This document shows positions 8,294-16,421 of a DNA stretch of 64,000 nucleotides, piece by piece (position 1 is the first letter of the stretch; the number at the start of each line of letters is the position of its first letter). Origin of the DNA: Arthrobacter oryzae (GTDB lineage Bacteria > Actinomycetota > Actinomycetes > Actinomycetales > Micrococcaceae); NCBI RefSeq assembly GCF_003634095.1, contig NZ_RBIR01000001.1:682001-746000 (forward strand), given 5' to 3'. The position numbers were made by a program, and so were the translations under genes. The notes under the pieces were generated by a model that was given only the letters and a program-made list of their open reading frames with translations, ran no database searches and was not told the DNA's origin.

Positions 8294-8713
8294 TCAGCTG
8301 CGGTCGATGGGGATCTTCCTGGTGGTTTCAACGGGCGCCACCTGGGGTGCAGGCGCGCGGACCTCCAGGACGCCGTCCTTGTACGTGGCGGTGACGTCTT
8401 CTTCCTTCGACCCGGCAGGCAGCGCGATGCTTCGTGAGGCCGAGCCGTAGCGGAATTCCGAGCGGTAGCCGGTCTTGCTCTTTTGCTCGGACTTTTCCTC
8501 CCGCTCCACCGAGATGTTCAGCATGCCCTCGCTAACCGAGACGTCGACGTCTTTGTCGGGATCGATCCCGGGCACCTCCGCCCGAACCACCAGGGTGTTG
8601 CCCTCCTGGAACTGCTCGATCTTGATGCTGGGCGCCAGCGTCAGATCGCCTTCAAGGAAGCGGCGTACCGGTTCCAGCATGTCCGAGGGCGTCCATTTGC
8701 TCAGATCACTCAT
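8294..8713 (-). CDS. Hsp20/alpha-crystallin small heat-shock protein
   Basis: A 139-residue ATP-independent holdase chaperone. The alpha-crystallin domain runs from about residue 30 to 125, with the conserved VRAEVPGIDPDKDVDVSVSE and the A-x-[YK]-K-D-G-V-L motif (ATYKDGVLEV) near 112. It ends with a C-terminal [IV]-x-[IV]-type element (KIPIDRS). An AGGAGG ribosome site lies 6-8 bases before ATG 8713. I see no clear HspR (HAIR) or CIRCE operator upstream. The gene stands alone. Confidence 0.94.
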   Translation of the reverse strand: MSDLSKWTPSDMLEPVRRFLEGDLTLAPSIKIEQFQEGNTLVVRAEVPGIDPDKDVDVSVSEGMLNISVEREEKSEQKSKTGYRSEFRYGSASRSIALPAGSKEEDVTATYKDGVLEVRAPAPQVAPVETTRKIPIDRS

Positions 8714-8860
8714 GATGTTCCTCCTGCGTCCACGCCCCTGCCGCGGCAGGTCAGGGGCTGTGAAGCCATTACACGCTCCCGGGGCGGCACTGCCAAGGGC
8801 AAAAGGGCCCGGCGTCAAGGAATCAGTCGGCCGTCCCTTGATGGAGATGGAGACGACGAC

Positions 8861-8893
8861 GGCAGGCGACGGCGGTATCCACCGTCGCCTGCC
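8861..8893 (-). terminator. Hairpin downstream of fabG
   Basis: Perfect 12-bp stem (GGCAGGCGACGG and complement) with a 9-base loop, about 60 bases after the fabG stop on the minus strand. Weak pyrimidine-rich tail; probable terminator in a 241-bp gap that otherwise shows no gene. Confidence 0.55.
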
Positions 8894-8954
8894 TGTCCCC
8901 GCCACACCAGGCACCGCCTGTGCGCGCGGGACGGCCGTGGGTCGTCGGTGGTGC

Positions 8955-10278
<1,324 letters not shown>

Positions 10279-10282
<4 letters not shown>

Positions 10283-10545
10283 ATCTCTTTGACCTGGCCG
10301 GGAACGGCGGCGGCGCCGCCGCGGCCCCCGGAACCGTCTGCTCCCGGAAGGCCTGCCGCGCCGCGGCGGAATGGCAGCTCCTGTGGAACAACCCCAAGAT
10401 CCACACCCCGGAACGGCGCAAGATCTGGCTGGCATGCGGCGAGCACCGCGCCTGGCTTGAGGACTACCTCCAGACCCGCGGACTGTGGAAAGAAACGGCC
10501 GCCCTCGGCACCGTGCCCCTCGACCCGTCAGGCAGGATCGGCTGA
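10279..10545 (+). CDS. Small conserved protein with putative zinc site
   Basis: An 88-residue cytoplasmic protein that I do not recognise by function. Cys21, Cys26, His42, Cys53 and His56 (CSRKAC ... IHTP ... CGEH) could make a zinc site. The WNNPKIHTPERRKIWLAC stretch reads like a conserved core. It sits between DUF3099 and SURF1, overlapping the former by 4 bases and abutting the latter (TGA then ATG with no gap), so the three are one transcript. A role linked to cytochrome oxidase assembly is only an inference from that position. Confidence 0.8.
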
Positions 10546-11424
10546 ATGTACCGCTTTCTCTTCTCCAGTAAGTGGCTGGGGTACTTGTTGCTGGCCGCAA
10601 TCTTCGCCGCAGGCTGCGTGGGCCTGGGCCGGTGGCAGATGGACCGGCGCGCCGAAACCCTGGCCGAAATCAACCGGGTGGTCTCGAACTATTCAGCCAC
10701 TCCCGTGCCCTTCGCCACTATCCGGGACCAGTTCAGCCGGCTCGATCCGGCCCGCGAGTGGACCCAGGTGGAACTGAAGGGACGCTACGACGTCGCCGGC
10801 CAGCGCGTGGTCCGCAACCGTCCGCTCAACGGCCAGCCCGGCTACGAGGTGGTGGTTCCGTTCAAGCTCGATTCCGGCGAAACCGTGGTGATCGACCGCG
10901 GCTGGCTGCCGATCGGCAACAACACCCCGGGCCACCCTGATTCCGTGCCGGCACCGCCGCAGGGACCAACGACCGTCGTCGCCCGGCTCAAGGCGGGCGA
11001 GCCCGCGCTTCAGCGCGGCGCCCCCGACGGCCAGCTGGCCTCGATCGACCTCGCCTCCTATTCCACCCAGCTCGGCTATCCGCTCCTGACAGGCGCATAC
11101 GGCCAGCTTGCCTCCGAGTCGCCGTCCGTGCAGGCCATGCCTTTCCCGTTCCCCAAGCCGTCCACGGATGAGGGCACCCACCTCTCCTACTCACTGCAGT
11201 GGTTCGCCTTCGGCGTGCTGATGTTCGTCGGATTCGGCTACGCGGCCCGGCAGCAGGCCCGCAATGCCGCGATTGACGCGGAGGACGCCGAGGCCGAGGC
11301 CGCCGAGGGTGTGTTCCTGCATTCGAGCGGGCCCGCGGTGCGACGCCGCCAGGCCCCCCGCAAGCGCAAGAACGCCACGGCGGAGGAAGAGGAAGACGCC
11401 ATTCTGGATGCCCAGGGATTCTGA
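10546..11424 (+). CDS. SURF1-family cytochrome oxidase assembly protein
   Basis: A 292-residue membrane protein of the SURF1 family, which helps assemble the aa3 oxidase, probably during heme A insertion. A first transmembrane helix (residues ~8-24) runs into the family motif LGRWQMDRR. A large extracytoplasmic domain (~30-210) follows, with NRPLNGQPGYEVVVPF and DRGWLPIG. A second helix lies near 218-236 (YSLQWFAFGVLMFVGFGYA). An ~50-residue basic/acidic C-terminal tail is longer than in many homologues. Heme A and O synthases (ctaA, ctaB) lie elsewhere in this window, consistent with an aa3-type terminal oxidase. Confidence 0.92.
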   Translation: MYRFLFSSKWLGYLLLAAIFAAGCVGLGRWQMDRRAETLAEINRVVSNYSATPVPFATIRDQFSRLDPAREWTQVELKGRYDVAGQRVVRNRPLNGQPGYEVVVPFKLDSGETVVIDRGWLPIGNNTPGHPDSVPAPPQGPTTVVARLKAGEPALQRGAPDGQLASIDLASYSTQLGYPLLTGAYGQLASESPSVQAMPFPFPKPSTDEGTHLSYSLQWFAFGVLMFVGFGYAARQQARNAAIDAEDAEAEAAEGVFLHSSGPAVRRRQAPRKRKNATAEEEEDAILDAQGF

Positions 11425-11427
11425 CCC

Positions 11428-11907
11428 GTGAATCCTGAGAGCCTTCCCGCGCCCGTGGCCAATGTGAAGCGGGCGCTCGTTGCGTTGGGCGCCCGGGACA
11501 CTGTGACGGTGTTCGATTCGAAGGTCCCGACGGCGGCGGCCGCGGCTGCCGCGCTGGGCTGCGACGTGGCGGCCATCACCAACAGCCTCGTGTTCGACGT
11601 CGAGGGCGCGCCGCTGCTGATCCTGGCCAGCGGCTCGGCCAAAGTGGACGTCCACAAGGTTGCCGAGCAGCTGGGGACCGGCAAGATCCGCCGGGCCACC
11701 CCCGAGTTCGTCTTGGAGCACACGGGCCAGGAAGTCGGCGGTGTCGCCCCGGTCGGCCATCCGGAGAAGATCCGGACCCTGCTCGACGAGTCCCTGTCAG
11801 TCCACCGTGTCCTGTGGGCAGGGGCGGGCGACCACAACTCGATGTTCTCCATCAGCTACGAAGACCTGCACCGGATCACGGGCGCGGAAGAGATGCCGGT
11901 CCGTTAG
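11428..11907 (+). CDS. YbaK/EbsC-family aminoacyl-tRNA deacylase
   Basis: A 159-residue trans-editing domain that likely hydrolyses mischarged tRNA (Cys-tRNAPro or similar). The family fold is visible through NSLVFDVEGAPLLILASGSAKVD, the conserved Lys/His region VDVHKVAEQ, the GGVAPVGHP glycine loop near residue 110 and WAGAGDHNSMFSISYEDL near 131-148. It starts with GTG 11428, three bases after the SURF1 stop, so it is at the end of that operon. Exact tRNA specificity is not readable. Confidence 0.9.
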   Translation: MNPESLPAPVANVKRALVALGARDTVTVFDSKVPTAAAAAAALGCDVAAITNSLVFDVEGAPLLILASGSAKVDVHKVAEQLGTGKIRRATPEFVLEHTGQEVGGVAPVGHPEKIRTLLDESLSVHRVLWAGAGDHNSMFSISYEDLHRITGAEEMPVR

Positions 11908-11967
11908 CTCCCCCACTGGCCAGATGACCGCTAGCGGAGCGACGCGGCAAATCGAGCGCGGTGCGAA

Positions 11968-11996
11968 GCGTAAGGCGAGCCTGGGCCGCCTTACGC
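11968..11996. terminator. Hairpin overlapping the ABC-F stop codon
   Basis: A perfect 10-bp stem (GCGTAAGGCG, 11968-11977, with CGCCTTACGC, 11987-11996) and a 9-base loop sit between two converging genes. The right arm includes the ABC-F TAA. There is no U-tract; position suggests a bidirectional terminator. Confidence 0.5.
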
Positions 11997-13589
11997 CAGC
12001 GTGATCAGGTCCAGGTAGTCTTCGTTCCAGTGGTCCTCGATGCCGTCGGGAAGCAGGACGACGCGTTCCGGGTTGAGCGCCTCGACGGCACCCTCATCGT
12101 GGCTCACGAGCACGACGGCGCCGGTGTAGTTGCTCAGGGCGCCGAGGATTTCGGCGCGGCTGGCGGGGTCCAGGTTGTTGGTGGGCTCGTCGAGGAGCAG
12201 CACGTTCGCGCTCGAGGCCACAATGGTGGCCAGCGCCAGCCGGGTCTTCTCGCCGCCGGAGAGCACACCGGCGGGCTTGTCGACGTCGTCGCCGGAGAAC
12301 AGGAACGAACCCAGGATGTTGCGCACCTCCGCGTCGTTCATGTCCGGGGCGGACGAGCGCATGTTCTGCAGCACGGAGCGGTCCACGTCGAGCGTCTCGT
12401 GCTCCTGGGCGTAGTAGCCCACCTTCAGGCCGTGGCCGGCGACGACCTCACCGGTGTCCGGTTTGTCCACGCCGGCGAGCATGCGCAGCAGGGTGGTTTT
12501 GCCGGCGCCGTTCAGGCCCAGGATGACCACCTTGGATCCGCGGTCGATCGCGAGGTCGACGTCGGTGAAGATCTCCAGCGAGCCGTAGGACTTGCTGAGC
12601 CCGTCCGCGGTCAGCGGGGTCTTGCCGCACGGGGACGGATCCGGGAAGCGCAGGGCCGCCACCTTGTCCTGCGCGCGGACGGCTTCGAGTCCGCCCAGCA
12701 GGCGTTCGGCCCGCTTGGCCATGTTCTGCGCGGCGACGGCCTTGGTGGCCTTGGCGCGCATCTTGTTGGCCTGGTCGATCAGGACCTGGGCCTTCTTCTC
12801 CGCGTTGGCCCGCTCCCGCTTGCGGGCGCGCTCGTCGGTTTCGCGCTGGGTGAGGTAGCGCTTCCAGTCCATGTTGTAGAAGTCGATCCGGGCGCGGTTG
12901 GGATCCAGGAGGAAGACCTTGTTCACGGTGGCCTCGAGCAGCTCGGTGTCGTGGCTGATGACGATCAGGCCGCCCTGGTGGTTCTTCAGGAACTCCCGGA
13001 GCCAGGAGATGGAATCGGCGTCAAGGTGGTTGGTGGGCTCATCGAGAAGCATGGTCTCGGCGTCCGAGTACAGAATGCGGGCCAGCTCCACACGGCGTCG
13101 CTGTCCACCGGAAAGGGTCTTGAGCGGCTGGTTCAGCAGGCGGTCCGGCAGGGCGAGGTTGGAGCAGATCGCCGCGGCCTCGGCCTCGGCAGCGTAGCCG
13201 CCGGCGGCCAGGAATTCCGATTCCAGCCGGTCATAGCGGTTCATCGCCTTCTGCTGGACCGCGGCGTCCTCGCTCGCCATCTCTTCGTGGGCCAGACGGA
13301 GTTTGCCGACGGCAATGTCCAGGCCGCGCACGGACAGGATCCGGTCCCGTGCGAGCTGTTCCATGTCCGGGGTGCGCGGATCCTGCGGCAGGTAGCCGAT
13401 CTCCCCGGTGCGCGTCACCTTGCCCGCGGCGGGCAGGCCTTCACCTGCGAGTACGCGGGTCAGCGTGGTCTTGCCTGCACCGTTACGGCCGACCAGGCCG
13501 ATCTTGTCTCCCTTGTCGATCCGGAAGCTCACCTGGTCCATGAGGAGGCGGGCGCCGGCGCGCAGTTCGAGATCCTGGACGGTAATCAA
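11991..13589 (-). CDS. ABC-F family ATPase (ribosome-associated type)
   Basis: A 532-residue soluble protein with two ABC domains and no membrane segments, which is the ABC-F layout of translation factors and antibiotic-resistance proteins acting in the ribosomal E site. Domain 1 has Walker A GRNGAGKTT near 36, signature LSGGQRRR near 160 and LLDEPTNHLD near 182. A charged interdomain linker (about 240-290, DWKRYLTQRETDERARKRERA) follows. Domain 2 has GLNGAGKTT near 355, LSGGEKTRLA near 435 and LLLDEPTNNLD near 457. It starts at TTG 13589 with GAAAGG upstream. Whether it is housekeeping or gives resistance is not clear. Confidence 0.92.
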   Translation of the reverse strand: MITVQDLELRAGARLLMDQVSFRIDKGDKIGLVGRNGAGKTTLTRVLAGEGLPAAGKVTRTGEIGYLPQDPRTPDMEQLARDRILSVRGLDIAVGKLRLAHEEMASEDAAVQQKAMNRYDRLESEFLAAGGYAAEAEAAAICSNLALPDRLLNQPLKTLSGGQRRRVELARILYSDAETMLLDEPTNHLDADSISWLREFLKNHQGGLIVISHDTELLEATVNKVFLLDPNRARIDFYNMDWKRYLTQRETDERARKRERANAEKKAQVLIDQANKMRAKATKAVAAQNMAKRAERLLGGLEAVRAQDKVAALRFPDPSPCGKTPLTADGLSKSYGSLEIFTDVDLAIDRGSKVVILGLNGAGKTTLLRMLAGVDKPDTGEVVAGHGLKVGYYAQEHETLDVDRSVLQNMRSSAPDMNDAEVRNILGSFLFSGDDVDKPAGVLSGGEKTRLALATIVASSANVLLLDEPTNNLDPASRAEILGALSNYTGAVVLVSHDEGAVEALNPERVVLLPDGIEDHWNEDYLDLITLA

Positions 13590-13792
13590 TGCAGGTAAGG
13601 CCTTTCACAACAGGGAACGCCGCGGCACAACGGGTGGAGTCTGGGCGGGGCCGGGGCAGGGCGGTGCGAGAGCACGGCCTCTACAAGTCTACCGGCACCA
13701 CCTCCGCCCCATGACATGGGCCGGACCGCCGTCGGCGCGGGCGCCTCGCCCCGCCAATTGGCGGCGCCCTCCAGCATCCGGGACGTCGGTTA

Positions 13793-13805
13793 GTAGGGCA
13801 CCTAC
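13793..13805. promoter_or_regulatory. Candidate operator upstream of biotin transporter genes
   Basis: An inverted repeat GTAGGGCACCTAC (5-bp arms, 3-base centre), flanked by TT and AA that extend the symmetry. It lies 76 bases before the bioY start in the 291-bp gap after the ABC-F gene. A TACAGT -10-like box follows at 13830-13835. Size and symmetry suit a TetR-type regulator such as BioQ, but the sequence does not match a consensus I can recall, so this is a guess. Confidence 0.3.
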
Positions 13806-13880
13806 AAAAACCCCGGTGCGCCCCGCCCGTACAGTCGGAATCACCAGACCGCTTTCCACGCAGCACTCGACAGGAACACC

Positions 13881-14555
13881 ATGACGCAGACCGACCCCAC
13901 CGTTACAGCCCTGAGCCCGCGCCGGAGCCGCTGGAATGCCACCGACCTTGGCCTGATCGCCGTGTTTGCCGCCCTGGTGGCCGGTTCCGCGCTGATTGCC
14001 GCCATTCCGGTCGGCGGTCTCGGCGTTCCCATCACGCTCCAGACCCTCGCCGTCATCCTCACGGGGCTGTCTCTGGGCCCGGGGCGGGCCTTTGCGGCGG
14101 TCGGCCTTTACCTGCTCCTGGGCCTCGCCGGCCTCCCCATCTTCAGCGGCGGACGCAGCGGGCTGGGCGTTCTCGCCGGGCCCTCCGCCGGTTACATCAT
14201 CGGGTTCCTGTTGGCCGCCACTGCGGTGGGCGGGCTCGCCGCCGTCGTGCTTCAGCGCACCGCCCACCGCACCGGCCGGCTGCGCGCTGTCCTTCTGTTC
14301 GCCGCCGCCATGGTGAGCAGCATCATCTTCATCCACGGCCTCGGCATCCTCGGCATGATGGTCAACGCCAAGCTGGACTTCCCCAAGGCCTTCCTGGCCG
14401 ACCTCGCGTTCTACCCCGGTGACATCGTCAAGAATGTCCTGGCCGTCAGCTTCGCCCTGGCCCTGCACAAGGCCTTCCCGGATCTCCCGCTCCGCCGCGT
14501 CCGATCGGCTGACGACCGATCGGCTGATGTCCGGAAGGCTGATGTCCGGCCGTGA
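13881..14555 (+). CDS. bioY: BioY biotin transporter S component
   Basis: The substrate-binding integral membrane subunit of the biotin ECF transporter; 224 residues with about 6 hydrophobic segments. The BioY signature is clear: VGGLGVPITLQTLAVILTGL near 45-64, GLAGLPIFSGGRSGLGVLAG near 80-99 and the GPSAGYIIGF helix. The start at ATG 13881 has an AGGA site. The last ~20 codons are three 15-bp tandem repeats giving a hydrophilic tail (RSADDRSADVRKADVRP) that is not part of the family fold. It overlaps the ATPase gene by 4 bases (GTGA). Confidence 0.95.
   Translation: MTQTDPTVTALSPRRSRWNATDLGLIAVFAALVAGSALIAAIPVGGLGVPITLQTLAVILTGLSLGPGRAFAAVGLYLLLGLAGLPIFSGGRSGLGVLAGPSAGYIIGFLLAATAVGGLAAVVLQRTAHRTGRLRAVLLFAAAMVSSIIFIHGLGILGMMVNAKLDFPKAFLADLAFYPGDIVKNVLAVSFALALHKAFPDLPLRRVRSADDRSADVRKADVRP
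14503..14547. repeat. Three tandem 15-bp units at the bioY 3' end
   Basis: GATCGGCTGACGACC, GATCGGCTGATGTCC and GGAAGGCTGATGTCC, in frame, add five residues per unit to the BioY tail and end seven bases before the reading frame does. Confidence 0.9.
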
Positions 14556-15343
14556 GCCGCATCCTTCTGGACCGGGTGACGGTACGGGTCTCGGTCGACG
14601 GCCGCCCCGCACCCAAGACGCTCCTCCAGCAGCTCTCGCTGGACCTCACGGAACGGCGGATCGGGGTCATCGGCGCCAACGGCTCCGGCAAATCCACCCT
14701 CCTGCGGCTCCTCAACGGGCTCGTGGCTCCGAGCGAGGGCACGGTCCGGGTGGACGGGGCCGACACCGTCCGCGCAGTCCGGGAAGTCCGCCGCCGCGTG
14801 GGCTTCGTCTTCACGGACCCGCTCTCCCAGCTGGTCATGCCCACCGGACGCGAGGACGTGGATCTGTCCCTGCGGCGCTCCATCCGCAACGCTGCGGAAC
14901 GCCGGGCCCTCGCCGAATCCGCCCTGGAACGGTTCGGTCTGCTGCCCCTGGCGGACCAGAGCATCTACGAACTCTCCGGCGGCGAACGCCAGCTCCTGGC
15001 GCTGGCTGCAGTCCTGGCCGTGGACCCGGAGGTGCTGGTCCTGGACGAGCCGTCCACGCTCCTGGACCTCCGCAACCGTGAACTCCTTCGGCGCACGCTC
15101 GCCGGGCTCCGCCAGCAGGTCATCCTGTCCACCCACGACCTCGAACTCGCCCAGGACATGGACCGCGTCCTGGTGGTCGACGCCGGGAGGATCGCGTTCG
15201 ACGGAGGGCCGGCCGCCGCCGTCGCGCACTACCGTGCCTTGAGCGCTGAGGGCCTGCCAGCCGGGGGTACCGGCTCGGCGGGTGCCGTGGTTGCCGACGG
15301 TGCCGGTGTCTCGCCAGGGCGGCCCCGCCCGGGGCAGCCGTGA
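14552..15343 (+). CDS. bioM: ECF transporter ATPase (A component) for biotin
   Basis: The energy-coupling ATPase that powers biotin uptake with BioY and EcfT. It has 263 residues: Walker A GANGSGKST near 41, Q-loop region VFTDPLSQLVMPT near 90, signature ELSGGERQLLALA near 146, Walker B VLVLDEPSTLLDL near 170 and switch His in LSTHDLELA. GTG 14552 overlaps the bioY stop and the downstream EcfT start overlaps this stop, so bioY-ATPase-EcfT are translated as a coupled set. The last ~25 residues are Gly/Pro-rich. Confidence 0.93.
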   Translation: MSRILLDRVTVRVSVDGRPAPKTLLQQLSLDLTERRIGVIGANGSGKSTLLRLLNGLVAPSEGTVRVDGADTVRAVREVRRRVGFVFTDPLSQLVMPTGREDVDLSLRRSIRNAAERRALAESALERFGLLPLADQSIYELSGGERQLLALAAVLAVDPEVLVLDEPSTLLDLRNRELLRRTLAGLRQQVILSTHDLELAQDMDRVLVVDAGRIAFDGGPAAAVAHYRALSAEGLPAGGTGSAGAVVADGAGVSPGRPRPGQP

Positions 15344-15972
15344 GCGGGCACGGCTTCCTCCTGGCCGCCTATGTGCCGGGCACTTCCTTGATCCATCGGT
15401 CGCCGCTTTGGCTGAAGTTCCTGCTGGTGGTCGGCTGCGGAATGGCCTCGTTTCTGATCGCCGACTGGGCGGTGGCGGCCGCCGCGCTGGCCGTGTTGTG
15501 CGGGGTATTTCTGCTCAGCGGAGCGGGGGCGGCCCGGCTGTTCCGGGCGGTGCGCCCGGTCCTGCCGGTCCTGTTGGCGATCGGCCTCTTCCAGTGGTGG
15601 CAGTTGGGGGCGCCCACCGCCGCGCGGATCGTGCTGAACGTGCTGATTTGCGTTGTGGCGGCCTCGATCCTGACCGCCACCACCCCGGTGCAGGAACTGC
15701 TGGACGGCGTGGCCTCCCTGGCCCGGCCGTTCCGGCGTCTGGGTGCGGACCCGGAGCGCTTCGCACTGACCATTGCCATCATGCTCCGCAGCATCCCGTT
15801 CGTTGCGGAGGCCTTTTCAAATGTGCGCGATTCCGCCCGCGCCCGTGGGCTCGAACGCAATCCGCGGGCCCTTGTGCTGCCCGTGATCATCACCACGGTG
15901 GCCTTCGCCCGGCAGACCGGCGAGGCCCTCGCAGCCCGCGGACTGGGTGAGCCCGGGGACGCGGACGACTAA
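15340..15972 (+). CDS. bioN: ECF transporter transmembrane T component
   Basis: The membrane scaffold EcfT/CbiQ-family subunit linking BioY to the ATPase. It has 210 residues with about 4-5 hydrophobic stretches. Two Ala-Arg-Gly coupling motifs expected in EcfT are present near the C-terminus: RARGLERNPRA and ALAARGLGEPG. It starts at GTG 15340, overlapping the ATPase by 4 bases. It is the last gene before a 449-bp gene-free repeat region. Confidence 0.93.
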   Translation: MSGHGFLLAAYVPGTSLIHRSPLWLKFLLVVGCGMASFLIADWAVAAAALAVLCGVFLLSGAGAARLFRAVRPVLPVLLAIGLFQWWQLGAPTAARIVLNVLICVVAASILTATTPVQELLDGVASLARPFRRLGADPERFALTIAIMLRSIPFVAEAFSNVRDSARARGLERNPRALVLPVIITTVAFARQTGEALAARGLGEPGDADD

Positions 15973-16071
15973 TCCACGCCTGACGCCCACTCGTGCAGTC
16001 CTCCGAGTGCCGCAGGGCCGCCTGCCCAGTGGACATGCCCCCTGCGCAGGAAATGCGCTCCCCGAGCGTGC

Positions 16072-16149
16072 GACATGCCCTCCCCTGGCCGCATCAGCTG
16101 GACAGATTGCCGCAATGTCCCGTGCCCGAGCCCAGCACTGGACATGTCC
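16072..16149. repeat. 78-bp direct repeat, copy A
   Basis: Begins GACATGCCCTCCCCT and ends CACTGGACATGTCC. It differs from copy B at three positions, all in the first third. The start-to-start distance to copy B is 123 bp. Confidence 0.93.
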
Positions 16150-16194
16150 CCTCCGGATGGCCCGCTAAGCCGCCGCACGAGGGCCCGGCCAGTG

Positions 16195-16272
16195 GACATG
16201 CCCTCCCCTCGCCGCAGCGGCTGGACAGATTGCCGCAATGTCCCGTGCCCGAGCCCAGCACTGGACATGTCC
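16195..16272. repeat. 78-bp direct repeat, copy B
   Basis: Same block as copy A with three substitutions; it carries the same three palindromic elements. A 45-bp spacer of unrelated sequence separates the copies. Confidence 0.93.
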
Positions 16273-16421
16273 GGTGGCGGGGGTGCGGGGCAGCGCATGT
16301 CCCGTGCCGGCCAAGGGGCATGCCCTTTAGTGCAGGCATCCGTAGGACATATGCCCACTATGTCCACCGGCCGCCGCGAAAAATGGGCATGTCCCCTGGG
16401 GGAGGCGGGCTGGGTGGTCTG

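Larger units (their letters stand above)
16031..16396. repeat. Palindrome-rich repeat cluster in a 449-bp gene-free gap
   Basis: The gap 15973-16421 holds no believable gene. Instead the palindrome GGRCATGYCC occurs exactly at 16031, 16140, 16194, 16263, 16316 and 16385. Near-matches are at 16071 (CGACATGCCC), 16293 (GCGCATGTCC) and 16345 (GGACATATGCCC). Two stretched versions, GGACA...TGTCC with internal TTGC/GCAA symmetry, lie at 16100-16120 and 16223-16242. A 78-bp block is directly repeated (see separate entries). Open frames across it are repetitive and lack ribosome sites, so I read it as non-coding: either a dispersed repeat or an array of protein-binding sites. Confidence 0.85.

Noticed and set aside
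16140..16149. GGACATGTCC resembles the eukaryotic p53 half-site RRRCATGYYY
   Set aside because: Coincidental match of a short degenerate palindrome; p53 does not exist in bacteria.
16072..16272. Possible CRISPR-like array
   Set aside because: Only two 78-bp repeats with one 45-bp spacer, no cas genes, and the repeat itself contains internal palindromes; not the CRISPR pattern.
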